DNA of 26,854 bases. It comes from Anthropogastromicrobium chipingensis_A. Its GTDB lineage: Bacteria; Bacillota; Clostridia; Lachnospirales; Lachnospiraceae. Both the position numbers and the translations under genes were made by a program. The stretch is from assembly GCA_963605535.1 (NCBI GenBank), contig CAVCXB010000032.1:1-26854 (forward strand), written 5' to 3'. The notes under the pieces were generated by a model. The model had not been told where the DNA came from, did not search any database, and saw only the letters and a program-made list of their open reading frames with translations. This document shows positions 15,521 to 21,695 of this stretch, piece after piece; position 1 is the first letter of the stretch, and the number at the start of each line of letters is the position of its first letter.

Positions 15521-15574
15521 ATGAAGTCTCCACGCCCATGCGGTGCATAGCTCCTATGGACGTGGAGACTTCAT
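15521..15574. repeat. 54-bp palindromic element at the MFS break
   Basis: Perfect 14-bp arms ATGAAGTCTCCACG (15521-15534) and CGTGGAGACTTCAT (15561-15574) with a 26-base interior that contains a further CATAG-CTC-CTATG hairpin. There is no T-run. It stands exactly where the MFS frame is lost. It could be a small mobile element, an end of an IS200/IS605-like element, or a regulatory RNA hairpin. Confidence 0.75.
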
Positions 15575-15654
15575 TAACAACTGCTCAGTATCTTCACTGT
15601 TGCAATTAATTATCATCGTACTCTTTCCCTGACGATTGCTTACTCTGCTGTGTG

Positions 15655-15683
15655 ATATTATTTTTTATATAACAAAAGGTCAA
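15655..15683 (-). promoter_or_regulatory. Possible promoter pointing into the MFS remnant
   Basis: Minus-strand TTGACC (15678-15683) and TAATAT (15655-15660) with a 17-base spacer. A 20-codon ORF of unknown meaning starts at 15616 and ends in the palindrome. The -35 overlaps a terminator-like stem at 15677-15702. A second candidate, TTAACA-16-TATAAT, lies at 15705-15732. Confidence 0.4.
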
Positions 15684-15702
15684 GTTTTTATTTACCTGAC
15701 CT
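15673..15702 (-). terminator. Terminator after the phosphatase operon
   Basis: Minus-strand AGGTCAGGT (from 15702) pairs with ACTTGACCT (to 15677) with one wobble and an eight-base loop, followed by TTTTG. It lies 26 bases past the stop of the 47-residue ORF. Confidence 0.5.
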
Positions 15703-15728
15703 CCATTATACCATATCGTTTAAAATTG

Positions 15729-15872
15729 TTAAATAAAATACGAGATACTCTCAACTCCATTTGGCCGCTGAATTGCGATGCGTGTCAGCTGCGCCTGTGG
15801 ATCTGCAAGAAAAATATTCTGTGTTTCCCCCGGCTTAAGTGATGCCAATGTAATATCTATGTTGTTTTCCAT
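15729..15872 (-). CDS. 47-residue hypothetical protein
   Basis: A small ORF that begins with ATG immediately after the stop of the phosphatase gene (TAAATG) and ends with TAA at 15729. It begins MENNIDITLASLKPG and ends GVESISYFI. It has no membrane segment or cysteine. There is no clear ribosome site, so it would depend on coupled translation. Against chance: it fills the space to the terminator at 15673-15702, and its codon use looks like that of its neighbours. I do not recognise a family; the mix of short beta-like stretches is all that can be said. Confidence 0.5.
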   Translation of the reverse strand: MENNIDITLASLKPGETQNIFLADPQAQLTRIAIQRPNGVESISYFI

Positions 15873-16577
15873 TTACACTGATTTCTTCTGACTTTTTCGC
15901 TTCTGCTGATAAATGCGAATAGTACCATTTTTGATTACAAGTGCGCTGAGTTTCTGACCGTAAACACAGCCAGTGTCCATGTTAATGCAACCCTTCTTTG
16001 GCAATTCATAGACTTCGCCCGGAATCATTTGAAGCTTCATACCCTCAGGACTGCGATATGTCACTTCTTCTGTCTCAGTATGTCCGAAAATGACAAGCTT
16101 CCCATCATATGGGCGACCATGCGCCATCTCCCGATCCCAGATCAGATCATGCAAGGAGTTTTCCTCTGGCTTTTCATGTACCAGTCCGGCATGGACAAAG
16201 ATGGCATCCTCATTCTCATAATACGGCTTCATTTCATAGAACCAGCGAAGCTGTTTTTCCAGAGCGCAGTGATGCTCCTGAAAGGAATCGAGCGTTGCCT
16301 GTCCCTGATTTCGCATCCATCTGTCATAAACCATCGGATCATAAAAGGAATTCATCATCATATCATCGTGGTTGCCCAAAATCATAACACAACGCTCTCC
16401 CATCTTATTCTTTAAACTGCGAAAACGATCAAATACACCGAAGCTGTACGGGCCACGATCCATCAGATCGCCCAGACAGATCAGCTGGTCTGTTTCTTGA
16501 TCAAATCCTGCCTGCGCCCATACGCTCTCAAGTTCCTCTAAGCATCCATGAATATCAGTTACAACAATTGTTTTCAT
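15873..16577 (-). CDS. PPP-family metallophosphoesterase
   Basis: A 234-residue serine/threonine-phosphatase-like hydrolase with a two-metal centre. Motifs in order: TDIHGC (residues 7-12), GDLMDRGP (36-43), GNHDD (68-72), VHAGLV and FGHTETE. This is the complete PPP set, as in PrpA or bis(5'-nucleosyl)-tetraphosphatase (symmetrical). It could dephosphorylate proteins or nucleotides; sequence alone does not decide. The ATG at 16577 directly follows an in-frame TAG, so no earlier start exists. The best ribosome site (AAAGGAG) is 27 bases upstream, with a small hairpin between. It has its own promoter at 16634-16662 and is followed at once by the 47-residue ORF. Confidence 0.93.
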   Translation of the reverse strand: MKTIVVTDIHGCLEELESVWAQAGFDQETDQLICLGDLMDRGPYSFGVFDRFRSLKNKMGERCVMILGNHDDMMMNSFYDPMVYDRWMRNQGQATLDSFQEHHCALEKQLRWFYEMKPYYENEDAIFVHAGLVHEKPEENSLHDLIWDREMAHGRPYDGKLVIFGHTETEEVTYRSPEGMKLQMIPGEVYELPKKGCINMDTGCVYGQKLSALVIKNGTIRIYQQKRKSQKKSV

Positions 16578-16633
16578 CTATTTCTATACTGCGGCAGACC
16601 GCATCTCCTTTGTTTCTTATTTTGCCTTCTCTC

Positions 16634-16662
16634 AGTATACAAAGTTGTGCGAAAGAAATCAA
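16634..16662 (-). promoter_or_regulatory. Promoter of the metallophosphoesterase gene
   Basis: Minus-strand TTGATT (16657-16662) and TATACT (16634-16639) with a 17-base spacer, about 57 bases before the ATG. It lies just downstream of the enolase terminator. Confidence 0.7.
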
Positions 16663-16667
16663 CACAC

Positions 16668-16705
16668 AAAATAAGAAAGGCTGCAGATGCAAAATACCTG
16701 CAGCC
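16668..16705 (-). terminator. Enolase terminator
   Basis: GGCTGCAG (16679-16686) and CTGCAGCC (16698-16705) form a perfect 8-bp stem with an 11-base loop. On the minus strand TTTCTTATTTTG follows. It lies about 70 bases after the eno stop. Confidence 0.85.
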
Positions 16706-16772
16706 CTGAAATGCTTTTTTCTGATGAATAAGATGAATAATGAATAACCAGTTATAACCAATTATTCGTGCA

Positions 16773-18071
16773 TTACTTTACGTTGAATGCCTTGATGCCC
16801 GGATATACAGCGCTTACACCAAGCTGCTCCTCGATACGAAGAAGCTGATTGTACTTTGCAACACGCTCAGATCTGGACGGAGCACCAGTCTTGATCTGGC
16901 AAGTATTCAGTGCTACTGCCAAATCCGCGATGGTGGTATCAGCAGTCTCACCGGAACGATGGGAGGAAATTGCGGTGTAGCCTGCCTTGTGAGCCATCTT
17001 GATTGCCTCAAGAGTCTCAGATACGGAACCGATCTGGTTTAACTTGATCAAAATTGCATTTCCTGCGCCCAGCTCGATACCCTTGGAAAGTCTCTCGGTG
17101 TTGGTAACAAACAGGTCATCACCAACTAACTGAACCTTGTCGCCCAGTCTCTTGGTGAGCTTCTGCCAACCTTCCCAGTCTTCCTCATCCAGACCATCCT
17201 CGATGGAGATGATCGGGTACTTCTCGCACAGTGCAGCCCAATGCTCGATTAACTGCTCAGCAGTATACTCGGTACCAGCCTTTGGAAGCTTGTAGTAACC
17301 CTTGCCTTTCTCGCTCTTCCACTCAGAAGATGCAGCATCCATAGCGATTCTGAAGTCCTTACCTGGCTCATAACCAGCCTTCTTTACAGCCTCAAGAATG
17401 GTCTCAATAGCCTCTTCGTCAGACTTTAATGCCGGTGCAAAACCACCCTCATCACCTACGGAAGTAGCCAGACCTCTGGACTTTAAGATAGAAGCCAGTG
17501 CGTGGAATACCTCAGCACACCATCTTAAGCACTCCTTGAAGGACGGTGCGCCAACTGGCATGATCATGAACTCCTGTACATCCAAACCGGAGGAAAGTGC
17601 ATGGCATCCACCGTTGATGATATTCATCATTGGAACTGGAAGACGATTTCCGGAAACACCACCTAAGAAACGGTACAGCGGAATATCCAGAGAAGCTGCT
17701 GCCGCACGGCAGGTAGCGATGGATACAGCCAGGATTGCGTTTGCTCCAAGCTTGGACTTATCCTTTGTTCCGTCTGCCTCGATCATTGCCTTATCAATTG
17801 CATAAATATCAGAAGCGTCCATACCAGTAATGGTATCGTTAATAATTGTATTGATATTCTCAACTGCCTTTGTAACGCCCTTTCCAAGATAACGGCTCTT
17901 ATCGCCATCGCGAAGCTCAAGTGCCTCGAACTCACCTGTAGAAGCGCCGCTCGGTGCAGTTCCTCTTGCTACGGTTCCATCTGCCAGAGTAACCTCTGCC
18001 TCTACGGTTGGGTTTCCTCTGGAATCCAGAATTTCTCTTCCTACAACCTTTTCAATCTCTAAATAATCCAT
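16773..18071 (-). CDS. eno: Enolase
   Basis: A 432-residue phosphopyruvate hydratase that converts 2-phosphoglycerate to phosphoenolpyruvate in glycolysis. Seen: catalytic E208 in SVGDEGGFAP, the magnesium ligands D245, E291 (SIEDGLDEEDW) and D318 (GDDLFVTN), catalytic K343 in LIKLNQIG, and the signature SSHRSGET. The start chosen is MDYLEIEKVVGREILD at 18071, the usual N-terminus; the 11-codon extension to 18104 has no family counterpart. One oddity is the active-site loop NGGCHALSSGLDVQEF, which is a residue longer than the usual NGGxHAxxNxDxQEF, with the histidine kept. The only gene between its promoter region and terminator. Confidence 0.98.
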   Translation of the reverse strand: MDYLEIEKVVGREILDSRGNPTVEAEVTLADGTVARGTAPSGASTGEFEALELRDGDKSRYLGKGVTKAVENINTIINDTITGMDASDIYAIDKAMIEADGTKDKSKLGANAILAVSIATCRAAAASLDIPLYRFLGGVSGNRLPVPMMNIINGGCHALSSGLDVQEFMIMPVGAPSFKECLRWCAEVFHALASILKSRGLATSVGDEGGFAPALKSDEEAIETILEAVKKAGYEPGKDFRIAMDAASSEWKSEKGKGYYKLPKAGTEYTAEQLIEHWAALCEKYPIISIEDGLDEEDWEGWQKLTKRLGDKVQLVGDDLFVTNTERLSKGIELGAGNAILIKLNQIGSVSETLEAIKMAHKAGYTAISSHRSGETADTTIADLAVALNTCQIKTGAPSRSERVAKYNQLLRIEEQLGVSAVYPGIKAFNVK

Positions 18072-18112
18072 GATAAAATACCAAACCTTTCTTTTTCTTT
18101 CCACTGGTCTCC

Positions 18113-18135
18113 AACGGGAGCAACAGTCTCCCGTT
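18113..18135 (-). promoter_or_regulatory. Hairpin in the enolase leader
   Basis: A perfect 8-bp stem AACGGGAG/CTCCCGTT with a seven-base loop, some 40 bases before the enolase ATG and without a T-run. It could stabilise the mRNA or bind a factor; its function is unknown. Confidence 0.45.
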
Positions 18136-18219
18136 TCAGCAGTGAGGAGCCAATGGTTATTTTACGTGAAGTTTGAAGTTGTATTCAGGCGTTTTCTTGT
18201 TAGCCTTTGCAACTGTTAG

Positions 18220-18250
18220 TTAGTCTATACTAATATTATTCAAAATGCAA
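18220..18250 (-). promoter_or_regulatory. Enolase promoter with TTAGT-N4-ACTAA palindrome
   Basis: Minus-strand TTGCAT (18245-18250) and TATAGA (18224-18229), spacer 15, are the best promoter candidate. The -10 lies inside the palindrome TTAGTCTATACTAA (18220-18233), which shares the form TTAGW-N4-WCTAA with the site at 18429-18442 on the opposite promoter. A protein bound here would block transcription. Confidence 0.45.
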
Positions 18251-18389
18251 GTGTTTTCTGTTTATTGAAAAATTTGTTCATGAACGGAGGCGAATGGAAC
18301 GCGGATGAAAGCGGACAGGAAGTTCTAATGACTCCCATGAACAATAACAGCGTGTCCAAAAAAGATTTATTTTATTCGTCTTTTTTCCC

Positions 18390-18418
18390 TTGACAGATTT
18401 AAATCGAGATAGTATAAT
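18390..18418 (+). promoter_or_regulatory. Consensus promoter of the DUF3793-flavodoxin operon
   Basis: TTGACA (18390-18395) and TATAAT (18413-18418) with a 17-base spacer: a perfect sigma-A promoter. Transcription should start near 18425, giving a leader of about 170 bases. Such a strong promoter usually needs repression, and an operator-like palindrome lies at the start point. The rest of 18251-18389 shows nothing that I recognise. Confidence 0.9.
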
Positions 18419-18427
18419 CTCATTTGT

Positions 18428-18443
18428 GTTAGATATTTCTAAC
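18428..18443. promoter_or_regulatory. Palindromic operator candidate at the DUF3793 start point
   Basis: GTTAG-ATATTT-CTAAC is a perfect 16-base inverted repeat starting ten bases after the -10. The core TTAGATATTTCTAA resembles the enolase site at 18220-18233. Position and sequence suit a repressor of the DtxR/Fur kind, although it is not a textbook box of either. Confidence 0.55.
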
Positions 18444-18464
18444 CACTATTATACATAGCTAATT

Positions 18465-18531
18465 CACTTTATTCAATCAATATAGTAAATATTGCGATAC
18501 GAAAGTGATAATAAAGTGTGTTGGCAACCAA
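18465..18531 (+). promoter_or_regulatory. Possible structured 5' leader RNA
   Basis: CACTTTATT (18465-18473) pairs with AATAAAGTG (18510-18518). Between them lie the hairpin CAATAT-AGTAA-ATATTG (18478-18494) and a short stem capped by a GAAA tetraloop (18498-18507), so a three-way junction can form. TTGG-CAA-CCAA (18521-18531) follows at once. It matches no riboswitch class that I know. The stems are AT-rich, so chance pairing is possible. Confidence 0.3.
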
Positions 18532-18594
18532 TGTATAAATTTTTAGTTTTTACTGTATTATTTTATATGGATTCGATTTTATCGGGAGACTGTT

Positions 18595-19143
18595 ATGGAT
18601 CATTATCTGATTGAGCATTGTGCGCCGACGCTGGCGTCAATCAAAACGGCGAACCTTTTCCGTGTCAGCTTCGATAAGCAAAGTGAATTGTTTGATGCGG
18701 TACGCCGCTGGAACCACGAGCTGCGCGACAAAGGTGTTTTGTGTTTTTGTCTTTGTCTTCACGAGCACACAGCGTTAATCTATGTGGTTCGTATGAGCCG
18801 TCTGCAAAATGATCTGTCTGAGCCGGCTGTCGGTGAGTTTCTTTCCTCCTTCGGCTATACCAGCCTGAATGCGATCGACGCCCTCCTTGTTCTCAGACAA
18901 CATTTGATGCAGTCTGGCACGTTTCCTCATGAAATCGGAATTTTCCTTGGATACCCGCTTGCAGACGTGAAAGGTTTCATTGTAAATCATGGTCACAACT
19001 GCTTATGCTGCGGTGACTGGAAGGTATACAGCGATCCGGAAAATGCGATTGCAACCTTCAGACGCTACGGCAAATGCAAGCAGATTTATCGCAGAATGTG
19101 GGAACAGGGAAAGGATCTTCGCCAGTTGACAGTCAGCGCATAA
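18595..19143 (+). CDS. DUF3793 family protein
   Basis: A 182-residue protein of the DUF3793 family, recognised from the N-terminal HCAPTLASIKTANLF and from IGIFLGYPLADVKGFIVNHG near residue 130. It is rich in cysteine: CFCLCLH near 41-47 and CLCCGDWKVY near 139-148, then a further cysteine in YGKCKQIY, which would suit metal or redox chemistry. From memory, the family is largely confined to Clostridia and is often next to flavodoxin or iron-transport genes; its function is unknown. GGGAG lies six bases before the ATG. It is the first gene of an operon with the flavodoxin, driven by a consensus promoter with an operator-like palindrome. Confidence 0.85.
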   Translation: MDHYLIEHCAPTLASIKTANLFRVSFDKQSELFDAVRRWNHELRDKGVLCFCLCLHEHTALIYVVRMSRLQNDLSEPAVGEFLSSFGYTSLNAIDALLVLRQHLMQSGTFPHEIGIFLGYPLADVKGFIVNHGHNCLCCGDWKVYSDPENAIATFRRYGKCKQIYRRMWEQGKDLRQLTVSA

Positions 19144-19191
19144 TCGCCTGACTGATCTGACAAATAAATTTTATTTTAAAGGAGAATGATT

Positions 19192-19614
19192 ATGAGCAAG
19201 GTAGCTGTTGTTTACTGGAGTGGAACAGGAAATACAGAGCAGATGGCAGAAAAGGTTGCAGACGGAGCTAGAAACGCTGGCGCTGACGTAACTACTTTCA
19301 CCGCTGCTGAATTTGACGCTGACAAGATGGATGAGTTTGATGCAATCGCATTCGGATGCCCTTCTATGGGTGCTGAGCAGCTTGAGGAAGATGAGTTTGA
19401 GCCGATGTTTACTGCTTGTGAGGCTAAGCTGTCCGGCAAAAGAATTGCTCTGTTCGGTTCTTACGGATGGGGAGATGGCGAGTGGATGCGCAACTGGGAT
19501 GAGACCTGCCGCAATGACGGTGCTGTAATGGCTTGCGATTTCGTAATCTGCAATGATGCACCAGACGATGACGCTCAGGCAGCTTGCGAGGAACTTGGAA
19601 AGGCTCTTGCATAA
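19192..19614 (+). CDS. Flavodoxin
   Basis: A 140-residue short-chain flavodoxin, a soluble FMN electron carrier that replaces ferredoxin when iron is scarce. Seen: the phosphate loop SGTGNTEQ, then FGCPSMGAEQLEEDE and FGSYGWGDGEW, the two loops that enclose the flavin ring. The protein is very acidic, as is normal. The ATG at 19192 has AAAGGAG seven bases upstream; the ATG at 19186 is too close to that site. It follows the DUF3793 gene by 48 bases with no promoter between, so both are probably controlled together. Confidence 0.95.
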   Translation: MSKVAVVYWSGTGNTEQMAEKVADGARNAGADVTTFTAAEFDADKMDEFDAIAFGCPSMGAEQLEEDEFEPMFTACEAKLSGKRIALFGSYGWGDGEWMRNWDETCRNDGAVMACDFVICNDAPDDDAQAACEELGKALA

Positions 19615-19641
19615 TTTTTTTTAAAAAATAGACAATAAGAA

Positions 19642-19678
19642 AGACCCGAAAGCAACATATCAGTTCGCCTTCGGGTCT
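19642..19678. terminator. Bidirectional terminator between flavodoxin and Dabb genes
   Basis: AGACCCGAA (19642-19650) and TTCGGGTCT (19670-19678) form a strong stem, with ACTTTTG on the plus side and TTTCTTATTG on the minus side. It serves the convergent flavodoxin and Dabb genes. Confidence 0.85.
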
Positions 19679-19749
19679 ACTTTTGGGTTTATTATTTGTT
19701 TTCTTGCTTTATTTTACTGCTTGCTTTTCTATTTTATTTCTTGTTCTCG

Positions 19750-20055
19750 TTACTCAACGGTATAATCCAGGCAGGAACGGATTGCGGTGTGTGGTCTTAC
19801 CTTTCCATTTGCAACGGCAACGTGAGCCGGATGTACAGAATATCCCTTTAAGGACTCAGCATCCGTAAAGGTGGAGTCTAACATCAGGTCGGCATTAGAA
19901 CTCTCCAATCCATTTGTGTGAACGTGAATCTCAACCAGTCCTGGAATCCGTCCTGCTAATCCCTCAAGACCAGCTTTGATCTCTGCTTTGATTGCCTCTT
20001 TTTCTTCCTTTGAATATTCACTCTTTAATGTCCATAAAATTACATGCTTTACCAT
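19750..20055 (-). CDS. Dabb (stress-responsive alpha/beta-barrel) domain protein
   Basis: A 101-residue protein matching the Dabb fold, a dimeric ferredoxin-like barrel. It begins MVKHVILWTLK, the hallmark first strand with its histidine, and has IPGLVEIHVHTN and the end VHPAHVAVANGKVRPHTAIRSCLDY. Bacterial members have no settled function; some resemble small cyclases or monooxygenases. The start at 20055 was chosen because the family begins there and GGAGAG lies upstream; the 20-codon extension to 20115 is hydrophilic and unlike the family. It lies 85 bases after the GH43 gene on the same strand and may share its transcript. Confidence 0.9.
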   Translation of the reverse strand: MVKHVILWTLKSEYSKEEKEAIKAEIKAGLEGLAGRIPGLVEIHVHTNGLESSNADLMLDSTFTDAESLKGYSVHPAHVAVANGKVRPHTAIRSCLDYTVE

Positions 20056-20140
20056 ATCGTTTGTCTCTCCATTCTCCTGTTTTTTCAATCTGCGATTCGA
20101 TGACCCATTATTCAATGAGCTTCCATTCAGTGTTTTATAG

Positions 20141-21487
20141 TCACACTCTTACAAGACGAATTCGATCTAATTCAAACAGCTCTTCTTCCTTTTCTGCAAA
20201 GAACTGAAGCTCGAACTCGTAGCGGCCGCTTCTAAGCGTACCGATTGAAGTTTTCCATACATGCTGTGCAGAAACATCCTCTGCATTCACAACACCAACT
20301 GCCTCACCATTTACCAGAATGCTGATTCCGCAACCAGAAAGTGCACTTCCTTCAATCTCGATCTCCCATTCGCCATCTTCTGCAAGCTCGGCATAGCGCC
20401 ACTTTACGCTGCATCCGTCTGTGATATGTGCTAACGGGAACTTGTCGCCTCTCTGGGTGAGATATGCGCCGCCAGTCAAGCCACACTGCCAGCCAGCCTC
20501 GATACCGGCCTCTGCATCCAGTCCATGAGAAAATCCCTGTGAGGTCATCGTTACCTGTTCGATGATTCCTCTCTCCTCATCCACCTCGATACGCTCAACG
20601 CGAGCACGGCGCGCATATTTTGTGTTATTGGAGGATCCATGATAAAATACATACCACTGATTCTCAATCTTTACAATGGAGCCATGATTGTTCCAACTCT
20701 GCGGATCAATTCCAGTGTTGTCGATGATGCGACCCTTTCGGACATAAGGTCCCTCAACAGATTTGCTGACCGCATAGTCAAGATTGGTCGGATGACCGCC
20801 GTTACGATGCTCCTCGTCGATGAACTCACTTGCATAAACAATAACGTAATGCTCGCCGATCTTACGAAGTGAGGATGCCTCATGGAAACCATGACCGTCA
20901 GCATCTTTATTGATCAATGCTTCATGATAGGTCTCTGGGCGCAATGTACACATATCGTCATTTAACTCTGCCATATGGCAATGGCCCTGACCCCAGGTGT
21001 AATAGTATTTTCCATTGTCCTCGAGCACAGATGGGTCAATGCCTTCGATCGGCTTTCCATCCATTGTGATCTGTACGGCATCCTCAAACGGACCGTATGG
21101 ATTCTTGCTCTTGGCAACACCTTCGGTTCCATCCGAAAGGCAGAAATAGAAATAATACCACTCGCCCTTCTTTGTGACATCCGGCGCCCATAAAAGTCCA
21201 TTTGACCACGATACGCCCTTGGAAATACCCTCACTTACGTACTCATCGGTTGATGCAAGCACCGGACCATGATCGGTCCACTCGGTCAAATCCGACACTG
21301 GTGCTGAATATACATGAAACTTATGACAGCAATACTCGCCATCAAACTCATCCTTTGAGCCATACAGGTAGACTCTTCCATCAAATACCTTTGGCTCTCC
21401 GTCCGGAATGTAAATATTGAGCGGAAGAAATGGGTTCTTCGCTCCGCTGTGATATACGGCTCCGGCAGGTTCCTTTACATATTTCAT
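20141..21487 (-). CDS. Glycoside hydrolase family 43 protein with C-terminal beta-sandwich
   Basis: A 448-residue enzyme with a five-bladed beta-propeller at about 15-320 and a carbohydrate-binding-like sandwich at about 330-448. The inverting catalytic triad of GH43 is visible: D29 in YIPDGEPKVFDG (base), D151 in EGIDPSVL (pKa modulator) and E203 in GFHEASSLRK (acid). WAPDV and HGSIV are other family marks. Substrates in the family are arabinose- or xylose-containing plant polymers. There is no signal peptide, so it acts in the cytoplasm on imported oligosaccharides. GGAGG seven bases before the ATG at 21487 fixes the start. No sugar transporter or regulator lies beside it. The exact specificity cannot be read from sequence. 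Confidence 0.92.
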   Translation of the reverse strand: MKYVKEPAGAVYHSGAKNPFLPLNIYIPDGEPKVFDGRVYLYGSKDEFDGEYCCHKFHVYSAPVSDLTEWTDHGPVLASTDEYVSEGISKGVSWSNGLLWAPDVTKKGEWYYFYFCLSDGTEGVAKSKNPYGPFEDAVQITMDGKPIEGIDPSVLEDNGKYYYTWGQGHCHMAELNDDMCTLRPETYHEALINKDADGHGFHEASSLRKIGEHYVIVYASEFIDEEHRNGGHPTNLDYAVSKSVEGPYVRKGRIIDNTGIDPQSWNNHGSIVKIENQWYVFYHGSSNNTKYARRARVERIEVDEERGIIEQVTMTSQGFSHGLDAEAGIEAGWQCGLTGGAYLTQRGDKFPLAHITDGCSVKWRYAELAEDGEWEIEIEGSALSGCGISILVNGEAVGVVNAEDVSAQHVWKTSIGTLRSGRYEFELQFFAEKEEELFELDRIRLVRV

Positions 21488-21586
21488 GTCAAATCCTCCA
21501 ATCCTATCAGGGTTTATACGTTTGTTTTGTTCACGACACACCCATTCACAAAACCATCTGTTTCATGAACAATAACACGAAACACT

Positions 21587-21615
21587 TTGACCCCAACTAG
21601 AAAATATGATACCAT
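21587..21615 (+). promoter_or_regulatory. Promoter of the EamA transporter gene
   Basis: TTGACC (21587-21592) and TACCAT (21610-21615) with a 17-base spacer, 80 bases before the ATG. Just upstream, TGTTTC (21559-21564) and GAAACA (21579-21584) form a spaced inverted repeat between the divergent GH43 and transporter genes. Confidence 0.5.
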
Positions 21616-21695
21616 GGAAAACGATTGTTGGCAAATACAATTACACTCTTATTTTGTAAAAGGGCTTATTCTTACGAAAGGACTTATTTTTACCT

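Noticed and set aside
15554..15616. A 20-codon ORF before the palindrome, in the same frame as the MFS remnant
   Set aside because: It ends within the palindrome and does not look like an MFS N-terminus; the shared frame has a one-in-three chance.
16555..16761. A 68-codon minus-strand frame upstream of and overlapping the phosphatase gene
   Set aside because: It crosses the enolase terminator and the phosphatase promoter, has no ribosome site and no protein-like pattern.
18425..18594. FMN, TPP, purine, c-di-GMP or hammerhead RNA in the DUF3793 leader
   Set aside because: The conserved core sequences of these classes are absent, so only an unnamed structured leader is proposed.
18336..21577. 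The 14-base string CATGAACAATAACA at 18336-18349 and again at 21564-21577, both in intergenic DNA
   Set aside because: About one such chance match is expected in a window of this size, and the two copies sit at different distances from their genes.
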